From the NCBI RefSeq assembly GCF_002086735.1, contig NZ_MVIJ01000012.1:62001-126000 (forward strand): a stretch of 64,000 nt of DNA, in the 5' to 3' direction. The notes under the pieces were generated by a model, which ran no database searches, was not told where the DNA came from, and was given only the letters and a program-made list of their open reading frames with translations. Below are positions 15,630-23,540 of this stretch, one piece after another. The DNA is from Mycobacterium scrofulaceum (GTDB taxonomy: Bacteria; Actinomycetota; Actinomycetes; Mycobacteriales; Mycobacteriaceae). Position 1 is the stretch's first letter; each line of letters opens with the position of its first letter. The translations under genes were made by a program, and so were the position numbers.

Positions 15630-16910
15630 ATGCCCAGAGCGGAGTCGTTGCGCGCCGGTCCCGCAGCGGATTTGGGCACACGGCGAACCGAGATCCTCAC
15701 CACCGCGGCCTCACTGATCGCGCAGTCGGGTTTGCGGACGTCGTTGCAGGAGATTGCCGACGCGGCGGGAATCCTTCCCGGCAGCCTGTATCACCACTTC
15801 GAGTCCAAAGAGGCGATCCTCATCGAGCTGATCCGCCGCTACCAGGACGATCTGGACCGGATCGGGCAGGCTGCGCAGGCGAAGTTGGACAAGCCCGACC
15901 CGCGCCCGGTTCCCGAGCAGATCGTCGAATTGGGCTCGGCGATCGCGCAGTGCGCCGTCGAACATCGCGCCGCGCTGCAGATGTCGTTCTACGAGGGGCC
16001 CAGCACCGATCCGGAACTGATGAAGCTGACGCGGCAGCGACCCGTGGCGATTCAGCAGGCGATGCTGCAGACGCTGCGCGCGGGCAGGTGGAGCGGCTAC
16101 ATCAAACCCGACATCGACCTGCCCACGCTGGCCGACCGGATCTGCCAGACCATGCTGCAGGTGGGCCTGGACGTCATGCGTCACAAATCCCCCGCCGACC
16201 AGGTGGCCGCGCTTCTCTGCCGAATCATGTTGCAGGGCTTGGCGACCCGACCGCCGACGGATGCCGCGCTGGACAGGTCCAGTGCCTTCGCCGCCGCCAC
16301 GGACGTCATCGCGACCTGGTCGGACGACCGCGACGCCGACCCCGGCGACAAGGCGGCGCACGTGCACGCGGTCGCGCGCGCGGAATTCGGCCGCAAGGGC
16401 TACGAGGCCACCACCATCAGGGACATCGCGTCCGCGGCCGGCCTCGGCACCGGAACGGTCTATCGGGTGATCGGATCGAAGGACGAGCTTCTCGCGTCGA
16501 TCATGGAGTCTTTCGGCCGAAAGGTGGAGGCCGGCTGGGTCAGGGTCCTGCGCTCGGACGCCACGCCCATCGAAAAACTGGACGCGCTGAGCTGGGTCAA
16601 CGTCAACGCGCTCGATCGATTCTCCGACGAGTTCCGGATTCAGCTCGCCTGGATGCGGCAATCGCCGCCGGACACTCCCAACCCGGGCTGGTTGTATGCG
16701 ACCCGACTCCGGCAGATGAAAACTCTTCTTTCCGAGGGCATCCGGTCCGGGGAGATCAGCGTCGACGCCGCGTCGACCGCGATGCTGGCCCGGTGCGTCA
16801 TCGGCCTGCAGTGGATACCCGAGAACATCCTCGCCGAGGTCGGCAAACGTGCGGCGGTGGTGCACGCGCGGGACACGGTCTTACGTGGTGTGGCGGTTCG
16901 CGCCGGGTAG
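15630..16910 (+). CDS. Tandem (double-domain) TetR-family transcriptional regulator
   Basis: A 426-residue protein, about twice the usual TetR length of ~200. It contains two complete TetR units in one chain. Unit 1: DNA-binding helices around residues 18-65, including SLQEIADAAGILPGSLYHHF, then a ligand/dimer domain to about 215. Unit 2: helices around 245-290, including TTIRDIASAAGLGTGTVYR, then a second C-terminal domain. The two recognition helices differ (ILPGSLYHHF versus LGTGTVYRVI), so the chain could act as a built-in heterodimer. Operator E sits at its own promoter and five further copies sit at neighbouring promoters, making it the prime candidate for the regulator of this cluster. 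Confidence 0.9.
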   Translation: MPRAESLRAGPAADLGTRRTEILTTAASLIAQSGLRTSLQEIADAAGILPGSLYHHFESKEAILIELIRRYQDDLDRIGQAAQAKLDKPDPRPVPEQIVELGSAIAQCAVEHRAALQMSFYEGPSTDPELMKLTRQRPVAIQQAMLQTLRAGRWSGYIKPDIDLPTLADRICQTMLQVGLDVMRHKSPADQVAALLCRIMLQGLATRPPTDAALDRSSAFAAATDVIATWSDDRDADPGDKAAHVHAVARAEFGRKGYEATTIRDIASAAGLGTGTVYRVIGSKDELLASIMESFGRKVEAGWVRVLRSDATPIEKLDALSWVNVNALDRFSDEFRIQLAWMRQSPPDTPNPGWLYATRLRQMKTLLSEGIRSGEISVDAASTAMLARCVIGLQWIPENILAEVGKRAAVVHARDTVLRGVAVRAG

Positions 16911-16913
16911 GTA

Positions 16914-16942
16914 TTGAACCAAATAACTGTTACCCATACAGT
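16914..16942 (+). promoter_or_regulatory. SDR promoter with candidate TetR operator F
   Basis: TTGAAC (16914-16919), a 17-bp spacer and TACAGT (16937-16942); operator GAACCAAATAACTGTTA at 16916-16932 overlaps the -35 and spacer. It starts 4 bp after the TetR stop. Predicted leader to the SDR ATG at 16988 is about 38 nt. Confidence 0.62.
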
Positions 16943-16987
16943 TGGGCGGTTAGAACTGCATTGGCGGTGAATGAGAAGGGGATTTCC

Positions 16988-17830
16988 ATGACTGTTGTCG
17001 ATCGGTTGCGCTACGACGGCAAGCGGGCTCTCGTCGTCGGCGGTGCCACCGGCATGGGTGCGGCCGCGGCCAAGTCGGCGGCCGAGCTCGGCGCCGAAGT
17101 GATCGTGATGGACTACGCGCCGGTGAGCTACGACGTCGCCAAGTCCATCCAGGTCGACCTGCGCGACCCGGCATCGATCGACGCCGCGCTCGAGCAGCTG
17201 GACGGCCCGATACACGCGGTGTTCTCGGCCGCCGGCATCGCCGACGGGACGACCGACCTGATGGCGATCAACTTCATCGGCCACCGCCATCTCATCGACC
17301 GGCTCCTGGAGAAAAACCAACTGCCCTCGGGCTCGGCGATCTGCTTCATCTCCTCGGTCGCGGGCATGGGCTGGGAGAACGACCTGGAGCTGTTGACGGA
17401 ATTCCTCGCCACCCCGGACTTCGCCTCGGCGCAGGAATGGGTCAAGGCGCACGAGGCCGAAGGCATCATCCACTACGGCTTCTCCAAGAAGGTCGTCAAC
17501 GCCTACGTCGCGACGCAGGGCTACCCGCTGCTGAAGAAGGGCATCCGGATCAACGCGATCTGCCCCGGCCCCACCGACACCCCGCTGGCCCAGGCCAACG
17601 CCGACCTCTGGCTGACCTTCGCCCAGGACTACCGCGACGAGACCGGTTCGAAGGTGCACACCCCGGAGCAGATGGGCGACGTCATGGCGTTCCTCAACAG
17701 CGCCGCCGCCTTCGGCGTCAGTGGCATCACGCTGCTGGTGGACTACGGGCACACGATGGCCTCGCTCACCGGCGCGTACCCGCCCGGCAAGCCGATCATC
17801 GATCTGATCATGGGGCGAGTGAAGCTTTAG
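16988..17830 (+). CDS. Short-chain dehydrogenase/reductase
   Basis: A 280-residue SDR. NAD(P)-binding GGATGMGAAAAKSAAELG, an Asp-containing loop after beta-2 (VIVMDYAP) that favours NAD(H), AAG in FSAAGIADG, Ser in ISSVAGM, and YxxxK in HYGFSKKVV. The long insertion between Ser and Tyr (residues about 125-160) and the C-terminal GKPIIDLIMGRVKL resemble carbonyl-reductase/3alpha-hydroxysteroid-type SDRs. ATG follows GAAGGGGAT. It has its own operator-containing promoter and belongs to the proposed regulon. Its TAG shares a base with a 45-bp repeat element. Confidence 0.9.
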   Translation: MTVVDRLRYDGKRALVVGGATGMGAAAAKSAAELGAEVIVMDYAPVSYDVAKSIQVDLRDPASIDAALEQLDGPIHAVFSAAGIADGTTDLMAINFIGHRHLIDRLLEKNQLPSGSAICFISSVAGMGWENDLELLTEFLATPDFASAQEWVKAHEAEGIIHYGFSKKVVNAYVATQGYPLLKKGIRINAICPGPTDTPLAQANADLWLTFAQDYRDETGSKVHTPEQMGDVMAFLNSAAAFGVSGITLLVDYGHTMASLTGAYPPGKPIIDLIMGRVKL

Positions 17831-17874
17831 TGGCGATCGCGAGCGCGGCGTAGCCGGGCGAAGCGGATCGCCAC
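17830..17874 (+). repeat. 45-bp palindromic intergenic repeat, copy 1
   Basis: Ends GTGGCGATC and GATCGCCAC are a perfect 9-bp inverted repeat; the middle holds CGGC-GTA-GCCG, a second small stem. The first base is the G of the SDR stop codon TAG. A second copy with 42 of 45 identical bases lies at 34600-34644 on the minus strand, in the same position relative to the gnd2 stop. REP-like; may act as a terminator or 3' stabiliser. Confidence 0.7.
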
Positions 17875-17894
17875 AATCAGGATCGGCGCGATCG

Positions 17895-17943
17895 CGAGCG
17901 CCCGGCCAGCCGGACGCCGAGCGTCGAGCGCCCGGCCAGCCGG
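17895..17943. repeat. Direct repeat, 19-bp unit, 30-bp period
   Basis: CGAGCGCCCGGCCAGCCGG occurs at 17895-17913 and again at 17925-17943. Each unit contains CCGGCCAGCCGG, partly self-complementary. It lies between the palindromic repeat and the next gene, which starts at 17971; no function is evident. Confidence 0.65.
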
Positions 17944-17970
17944 GCACTCGGCGCCGGTAACGTCGGAGGC

Positions 17971-18630
17971 ATGGCACGAATCGTCGTCATCGGCGGCCAC
18001 GGCAAGGTCGCGCTGCAGCTGGCCCGCATCCTGACCGAACGGGGTGACGAGGTGAGTTCGGTGTTCCGCAACCCCGAGCACTCCGACGACGTCGCGGCCA
18101 CCGGTGCCACGCCCGTGGTGGCCGATATCGAGCAGCTGGACACCGACGCCCTGGCCGGCCTGCTGGCCGGGCACGACGCGGTCGTCTTCTCGGCTGGCGC
18201 GGGCGGCGGCAACCCCGCGCGCACCTATGCGGTCGACCGCGACGCCGCGATCCGGGCGGTCGACGCCGCCGCGCGGGCCGGCGCCAAACGGTTCGTGATG
18301 GTCTCCTACTTCGGCGCGGGGCCGGACCACGGCGTACCGCAGGAGGATCCGTTCTTCGCCTACGCCGAGGCGAAGGCGGCCGCGGACGAACATTTGCGGG
18401 CCAGCGGCCTGGACTGGACGGTGCTGGGACCGGGGCGGCTCACCGAAGAACCGGCCACCGGGCGCATCACGCTCGGGCACGGCAAGGGGGAAGTTTCGCG
18501 GGCCGACGTCGCGCGCGTCGCGGCCGCCGCGCTGGCGGACGACTCGACCGTCGGCCGCACGATCGACTTCAACAACGGCGAGACCCCCATCGCTGAAGCG
18601 CTGGCAAGCCGGCGCGCACGACGGGAGTAG
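17971..18630 (+). CDS. NAD(P)H-binding atypical SDR (YwnB/NmrA-like)
   Basis: A 219-residue Rossmann protein. N-terminal IVVIGGHGKVALQLARIL is the dinucleotide-binding glycine motif; FSAGAGGGNPARTYAVDRDAA and MVSYFGAG follow. There is no classical YxxxK pair in the expected place, although YAEAKAAAD at residue ~130 provides a YxxxK. Size and order match the small NAD(P)-dependent epimerase-like proteins often annotated as sugar epimerases or flavin reductases. Substrate unknown. No TetR operator copy is seen upstream, so it is probably outside the regulon. Confidence 0.8.
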   Translation: MARIVVIGGHGKVALQLARILTERGDEVSSVFRNPEHSDDVAATGATPVVADIEQLDTDALAGLLAGHDAVVFSAGAGGGNPARTYAVDRDAAIRAVDAAARAGAKRFVMVSYFGAGPDHGVPQEDPFFAYAEAKAAADEHLRASGLDWTVLGPGRLTEEPATGRITLGHGKGEVSRADVARVAAAALADDSTVGRTIDFNNGETPIAEALASRRARRE

Positions 18631-18684
18631 ACTCCGCTGCGCAGCTGGTCTGCTGTCGCCGCAAGGCAACAGCATCGAGCGAGG

Positions 18685-18860
18685 CGAGTTGGTAACGCTT
18701 CGCGAGAGGGAACCCGGTGAGAGCCCGGGACTGTCCCGCAGCGGTATGCAGGAACGACCGCCGTCAACCAAGCACTGGTCGAAAGACTGGGAAGCGACGG
18801 CCAGTAGGAGCACCGGCCGGTGCGCGCCTGCGAGTCCGAAGACCTGCCAGCCGTGCCGGG
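18685..18860 (+). ncRNA. Cobalamin (B12) riboswitch of metE
   Basis: The conserved core is readable: GAGGGAACCCGGTGAGAGCC at about 18705-18724, then GGGACTGTCCCGCAGCGGTATGC, and the 3' closing segment GCGAGTCCGAAGACCTGCC (18830-18848). This is the class-I adenosylcobalamin aptamer order. B12 binding is expected to switch off metE, the B12-independent methionine synthase, when the B12-dependent MetH can work. Such a switch upstream of metE is established for mycobacteria. Confidence 0.92.
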
Positions 18861-18916
18861 CGCGCCGCGTCCGGCGGCTCATCGCCTCGTGGAATGGGCG
18901 TTTGGCCGAGCGCGTT

Positions 18917-18941
18917 GCGGTGTGCGCAAGGTGCACACCGC
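18917..18941 (+). promoter_or_regulatory. Hairpin in riboswitch expression platform
   Basis: GCGGTGTGC and GCACACCGC form a perfect 9-bp stem with a 7-nt loop between the aptamer and the metE start at 19000. No U-tract follows, so control may be by sequestration or Rho rather than intrinsic termination. Confidence 0.5.
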
Positions 18942-18999
18942 GGCGGATCGGCTGCGCGTCCTCCGGCGGTGACCACCCCGCAGATGGATAGGACACACC

Positions 19000-21270
19000 G
19001 TGACCGCACAACCCTTCACCGCCACCGTTACCGGCTCCCCCCGCATCGGCCCCAAGCGCGAACTCAAGCGCGCCACCGAGGGCTATTGGGCGGGACGCAC
19101 CAGCCGATCCGAGCTGGAATCCGTTGCCGCCACGCTGCGCCGCGAGATGTGGGCAGGCCTCGCCGCCGCCGGCCTGGACTCGGTCCCGGTGAACACCTTC
19201 TCCTACTACGACCAGATGCTGGACACGGCGGTGATGCTCGGCGCCCTGCCGGCCCGGGCCGCCCGGGTGCCCGACGATCTGGACCGCTACTTCGCCGCCG
19301 CGCGCGGCAATTCCGACGTCGCGCCGCTGGAGATGACCAAATGGTTCGACACGAACTACCACTACCTGGTCCCCGAGATTGGGCCCGCCACCACCTTCTC
19401 CCTCAACCCCGGCAAGGTGCTTTCCGAACTGAAAGAGGCTATGGGGCAAGGGATCCCCGCCCGCCCCGTGGTCATCGGGCCGATCACCTTCCTGCTGTTG
19501 AGCAAGGCGGTCGACGGTGGCGGCGCGCCGATCGGCCGGCTCGAGGAGCTGGTGCCGATCTACGCTGAGTTGTTGACGCTGCTGGCCGGGAACGGCGCGC
19601 AGTGGGTGCAGTTCGACGAGCCGGCGCTGGTGACCGACATCTCCCCCGACGCCCCGGCGCTGGCCGAGGCCACGTACAACGCGCTGGGCAAGGTGAGCAA
19701 CCGCCCCGGCATCTTCGTCGCCACCTACTTCGGTGACCCCGGCCCCTCCCTGGCCGGACTGGCCCGCACGCCGGTCGAGGCCATCGGCGTCGACCTGGTG
19801 TACGGCGCCGACACAGGGATCGCCGGCATACCGGAGCTGTCCGACAAGACCCTGGTCGCCGGCGTCGTCGACGGACGCAACGTCTGGCGAACCGACCTGG
19901 AGGCCGCGCTCGACAAACTCGGTACACTGCTGGGATCCGCTGCCGCGGTGGCGGTCTCGACCTCGTGCTCCACGATGCACGTGCCGTACGCGCTGCAACC
20001 GGAAACCGATCTCGACGACGCGCTGCGCGGCTGGCTGGCGTTCGGGCAGGAGAAGGTCGCCGAAGTGGTGGCCCTCGCGCGCGCACTGCGCGAAGGACGC
20101 GACGCCGTCGCCGAGGAGATCGCCGCGTCCAACGCCGCGGTGGCGTCGCGCAGGAGCGATCCGCGCCTGCACAACGACGAACTACGCGCCCGCATCGACT
20201 CGATCGTCGGGTCGGGCACTCACCGCGGTGACGCGGCGGCACGCCGCGTCAAGCAGGAAGAGCGCCTGCACCTGCCGCCGCTGCCGACGACGACCATCGG
20301 CTCCTACCCGCAGACCTCCGCGATCCGCAAGGCGCGCGCCGCGTTGCGCGCCGGCGAGATCGACCGGGCGGAGTACGAGAGGCGGATGCGCAACGAGATC
20401 GCCGACGTCATCAAGCTGCAGGAGGAGCTCGGGCTCGACGTGTTGGTGCACGGCGAGCCCGAGCGCAACGACATGGTGCAGTACTTCGCCGAGCAGCTGG
20501 AGGGATTCTTCGCGCCGCAGAACGGCTGGGTGCAGTCGTACGGGAGCCGCTGCGTGCGGCCGCCGATCCTGTACGGCGACGTCGTTCGCACCCACCCGAT
20601 GACCGTCGACTGGATCAAATACGCGCAGTCGTTGACCGACAAGCCGGTGAAGGGCATGCTCACCGGTCCGGTCACGATCTTGGCTTGGTCTTTCGTCCGC
20701 GACGATCAGCCGCTGGCCGACACCGCCAACCAGGTGGCGCTGGCCATTCGCGACGAGACCGTCGACCTGCAGGCCGCGGGCATCGCGGTCATCCAGGTCG
20801 ACGAGCCGGCGCTGCGGGAGCTGCTTCCGCTGCGCCGCGCGGATCAGCAGGATTACTTGCGTTGGGCCGTAGGCTCTTTCCGGTTGGCCACCTCGGGGGT
20901 CGACGACTCCACGCAGATCCACACCCACCTGTGCTACTCGGAATTCGGTGAGGTGATCGGGGCCATCGCGGACCTGGACGCCGACGTGACGTCCATCGAG
21001 GCGGCCCGGTCACGCATGGAGGTGCTCGACGACCTCAACGCGGCCGGCTTCGCCAACAGCGTCGGCCCGGGCGTCTACGACATCCACTCGCCGCGGGTCC
21101 CCAGCACCGCGGAAATGGCGGAGTCGCTGCGCGCGGCACTGCGAGCCGTTCCGGCGCAACGGCTGTGGGTCAACCCCGACTGCGGGCTGAAGACCCGCAA
21201 TGCGGACGAGGTGACGGCGTCGCTGCGCAACATGGTCGCCGCCGCGCGGGAGGTCCGCACGGGGGCTTAG
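19000..21270 (+). CDS. metE: Cobalamin-independent methionine synthase (5-methyltetrahydropteroyltriglutamate-homocysteine methyltransferase)
   Basis: A 756-residue two-barrel enzyme of full length that transfers the methyl group from methyl-tetrahydrofolate triglutamate to homocysteine. N-terminal half starts [20 protein letters not shown]; the catalytic C-terminal barrel has [25 protein letters not shown], the zinc ligands in HTHLCYSEF and [13 protein letters not shown] start after GGACACACC. Preceded by a cobalamin riboswitch and followed by a strong hairpin terminator. Synteny with M. tuberculosis Rv1133c. Confidence 0.97.
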   Translation: MTAQPFTATVTGSPRIGPKRELKRATEGYWAGRTSRSELESVAATLRREMWAGLAAAGLDSVPVNTFSYYDQMLDTAVMLGALPARAARVPDDLDRYFAAARGNSDVAPLEMTKWFDTNYHYLVPEIGPATTFSLNPGKVLSELKEAMGQGIPARPVVIGPITFLLLSKAVDGGGAPIGRLEELVPIYAELLTLLAGNGAQWVQFDEPALVTDISPDAPALAEATYNALGKVSNRPGIFVATYFGDPGPSLAGLARTPVEAIGVDLVYGADTGIAGIPELSDKTLVAGVVDGRNVWRTDLEAALDKLGTLLGSAAAVAVSTSCSTMHVPYALQPETDLDDALRGWLAFGQEKVAEVVALARALREGRDAVAEEIAASNAAVASRRSDPRLHNDELRARIDSIVGSGTHRGDAAARRVKQEERLHLPPLPTTTIGSYPQTSAIRKARAALRAGEIDRAEYERRMRNEIADVIKLQEELGLDVLVHGEPERNDMVQYFAEQLEGFFAPQNGWVQSYGSRCVRPPILYGDVVRTHPMTVDWIKYAQSLTDKPVKGMLTGPVTILAWSFVRDDQPLADTANQVALAIRDETVDLQAAGIAVIQVDEPALRELLPLRRADQQDYLRWAVGSFRLATSGVDDSTQIHTHLCYSEFGEVIGAIADLDADVTSIEAARSRMEVLDDLNAAGFANSVGPGVYDIHSPRVPSTAEMAESLRAALRAVPAQRLWVNPDCGLKTRNADEVTASLRNMVAAAREVRTGA

Positions 21271-21280
21271 CCCCGCCGAT

Positions 21281-21330
21281 CAGACGCAAAATCGCACGTT
21301 TCCGGCTCGGAACGTGCGATTTTGCGTCTG
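21281..21330. terminator. Strong hairpin between metE and the convergent DUF3556 gene
   Basis: Perfect 20-bp arms CAGACGCAAAATCGCACGTT and AACGTGCGATTTTGCGTCTG around a 10-nt loop. It starts 11 bp after the metE stop and serves both convergent genes. The stem contains the A4/T4 run and the same core as the hairpin at 585-644. Confidence 0.85.
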
Positions 21331-21340
21331 CTCGCGCAGT

Positions 21341-23065
21341 CTACTCGGACAGCACCTCGACGGGCACGTCGTCGGCCCACGGTTGCCGGGTCACCATGTC
21401 CGCGACCCGGACGGTGCCGCGCTCGAACTCGCCCGTCGCCGCATCAACCAGCCGGTAGGCCTGGGTCTGCTTGTGAATGGGCTGGGCGTCGAGCAGCACC
21501 ACCCGCACCTCGCCCGGCTCGAAGTGGCAACGCTGCTGCAGCGCGGCGATCAGCTGTTCGTTGTGCATGTGGCCGTCGCCGAAATTCCAGCCGATCGCGG
21601 TGCTGCAGATGCGTTCGCCGTCGGTGAGCACGTAGTCGTCCTCGTTCTGCCCCGCCATCGCCCGGTGCGCCAGCGTGAACAGCGCCCGGCCGTGAGTGTT
21701 GAACCCGCGGAACGCGTATCCCATGTAGAGCGGGATCTGCGCGGCCTCCGGGCTGCCGTAGAACCGCTCCAGTTGGGCCTGCGGCATGCTGGCGATCGCC
21801 ACGACGCCCCGGGCGATCTTGTCGCTGGCCGAGGGCTTGATGCACCACAGCGTCGTGTCCCAGTTCCCGGCGTAGTACCGCATCCCCGGCAGGAACGAAA
21901 TCTTGCGGGGAAACATGTTGCCCAACACCACGATTCCCGCGATGACGCCGAAAAGTATCGCCACCGCCACCGGGTGCCTCAGGTCGCGCAGGCCCAGGCG
22001 GGCGTGCGCGACGAACAACGACAGCACGCCGAAGATCATGAAGACGTTCCACTCCAGCGGCACACCCATCGGGATCGACGCCAGGATCCCCAGGTGGAAG
22101 CAGACCATCACGATGGCGGCCACCGTGATGGGCCAGCCGCTGTGGCAGAAGAACAACGGCAGCGGCACCAGCATCTCGATCGCGGTGCTCAGGTGCGCCA
22201 GCCACCGCGACAGCCGCCCGGGCCGCAGGTCGTCCGGGAACTTCTCGAAGAACCGCCGCTTCAGCCACCGGGGCCGCACCAGCGGGTTGTTGGACATCAT
22301 CGTCGAGATCACGAACGGGAAGTGCTTGTTCAGCTTCGAGGTCGCGGCGCCCATCCAGATGACCAGGAACACCACCTTGGACGCGACGATCATGTCGACC
22401 CCGCCGAACAGGAAGGTCACCGCCATGGTCGCGTAGACCTCGCCACGGGCGGCCAGGAAGATCACCTTGTCGCGCAGCCCGAGCACCCCGAGCAGCAGCA
22501 GGATCAGCACGATCTTCCAGGCGGGCAGCAACCCGACCGTAGTGCCCAGCTCGGGTATCGGCCCGCTGCCGTCGGCGAACAGCGCGCTGAGCGTCAGCAG
22601 CAAAAACAGCGCATACAGCGCGACGTCGATCGGCTTGCGCTTGGTGCCAGCGGTCAGGGGAACCCGGTCCGGCCACGGTGGCAGCCGGATGGTGCCGAAC
22701 CGCATCCAGTACAGGATCGACCCCATGGGCGGGAAGAACCGGTTGTTCAGCGGCCCGAACCCGCAACCGAGCCCGACGACCTCGAACAGCATCGTGTAGA
22801 GGACGACCTTCTCGAACACGATCGGCTCCGACCACCACTTCGCGACGTTGGTGAACCCGCCGAGGCCCGCGGTGGCCGAGGCGAACAGCCACGCGCCCAG
22901 GATGTAGAGCAGGATTTTGGCGACGTAGAACAGGTGCAGCGCGACCGGCGTGCCGAAGCCCACCTCGGCCCAGTGTTTGGCCATCGGGCGGATCTTCTCG
23001 CTACGGGTGCCCTTGTTCCACTCGGCCATGTCGAGCTGCGGCAGCTCAGGCTTCAGAAATCCCAT
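21341..23065 (-). CDS. DUF3556 multi-spanning membrane protein (Rv1132-like)
   Basis: A 574-residue membrane protein with about ten hydrophobic helices (for example residues 48-66, 85-105, 155-200, 215-235, 285-310, 320-360). Starts MGFLKPELPQLDMAEWNKGT. The C-terminal 170 residues are soluble and fairly hydrophilic. Length and position beside metE match M. tuberculosis Rv1132; function unknown. A 14-bp KstR-like palindrome lies 12 bp upstream of the start, suggesting control by cholesterol or related acyl-CoA signals. Confidence 0.85.
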   Translation of the reverse strand: MGFLKPELPQLDMAEWNKGTRSEKIRPMAKHWAEVGFGTPVALHLFYVAKILLYILGAWLFASATAGLGGFTNVAKWWSEPIVFEKVVLYTMLFEVVGLGCGFGPLNNRFFPPMGSILYWMRFGTIRLPPWPDRVPLTAGTKRKPIDVALYALFLLLTLSALFADGSGPIPELGTTVGLLPAWKIVLILLLLGVLGLRDKVIFLAARGEVYATMAVTFLFGGVDMIVASKVVFLVIWMGAATSKLNKHFPFVISTMMSNNPLVRPRWLKRRFFEKFPDDLRPGRLSRWLAHLSTAIEMLVPLPLFFCHSGWPITVAAIVMVCFHLGILASIPMGVPLEWNVFMIFGVLSLFVAHARLGLRDLRHPVAVAILFGVIAGIVVLGNMFPRKISFLPGMRYYAGNWDTTLWCIKPSASDKIARGVVAIASMPQAQLERFYGSPEAAQIPLYMGYAFRGFNTHGRALFTLAHRAMAGQNEDDYVLTDGERICSTAIGWNFGDGHMHNEQLIAALQQRCHFEPGEVRVVLLDAQPIHKQTQAYRLVDAATGEFERGTVRVADMVTRQPWADDVPVEVLSE

Positions 23066-23076
23066 GGTGGTCAGAT

Positions 23077-23090
23077 TAGAACGTGTTCTA
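23077..23090 (-). promoter_or_regulatory. KstR-like operator upstream of the DUF3556 gene
   Basis: TAGAACGTGTTCTA fits TnnAACnnGTTnnA at every defined position and has 6-bp perfect inverted arms. KstR is the TetR repressor of mycobacterial cholesterol catabolism. Its place 12 bp before the start codon is suited to repression. Confidence 0.65.
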
Positions 23091-23188
23091 GGCGCGCGGC
23101 ACTCAAGCCGGGCAAGAATCCTTTGCCTGCGACTTCGCCGCCGGATAGCGTGAAAGCGGATCGGCGCGGTCCCCGGGAGGCGTCCACC

Positions 23189-23419
23189 ATGAGCAGGCTT
23201 CGAAATCTCATACCGGCCGCGATGCTGGCGGCGACGGCCGCGATGCTGGCGGCGATTGCCGCGGTGTCACCGGCCGCCCGGGCCGACGCGCCCGCGCCGG
23301 GCGATCCCTGCACGGTGTTGCACGCGACCACCCAGGACGCCAACAACAGGACGATGTGGTGCAACCCCACGATGACCGGCGGACACGACCTGGTGTGGCA
23401 ATACGGCGGTCCCGGTTAA
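23189..23419 (+). CDS. Small exported protein, unknown function
   Basis: A 76-residue protein with a clear signal peptide: MSRLRN, a hydrophobic stretch of about 20 residues built from repeats of AAMLAATAAMLAA, then SPAARADA as a signal peptidase site. The mature part is only ~43 residues and has two cysteines (GDPCTVLH, MWCNPT), likely one disulfide. ATG follows GGGAGG. Similar tiny secreted proteins are common in mycobacteria; no function can be given. Confidence 0.65.
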   Translation: MSRLRNLIPAAMLAATAAMLAAIAAVSPAARADAPAPGDPCTVLHATTQDANNRTMWCNPTMTGGHDLVWQYGGPG

Positions 23420-23456
23420 GCTCGCGATCGCCCGCGGCTTCGCGGCGTGAACTGAG

Positions 23457-23523
23457 GGCTTTGCGGGTGCGCTGAGGGCGGGAAATCCGCGCTGGCTCCG
23501 CCGCTGACGCACACTCAAAGCCA
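23457..23523. terminator. Imperfect hairpin between convergent genes
   Basis: GGGCTTTG...GGTGCGCTGA near 23457-23477 pairs imperfectly with CTGACGCAC...CAAAGCC near 23504-23522. It lies between the small exported-protein gene and the convergent prpD. Confidence 0.35.
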
Positions 23524-23540
23524 TCAGCGCACAAGCGATT

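Noticed and set aside
15590..16987. Upstream extension of the plus-strand SDR across the TetR gene
   Set aside because: It is out of frame with the tandem TetR, which has two recognisable HTH domains; SDR motifs begin only at 16988.
17895..17943. Direct repeat as a CRISPR-like array
   Set aside because: Only two 19-bp units with an 11-bp gap; no spacers and no cas genes.
21314..23188. Plus-strand frame antisense to the DUF3556 gene
   Set aside because: Arg/Gln/His-rich shadow; the minus-strand frame is a proper multi-helix membrane protein.
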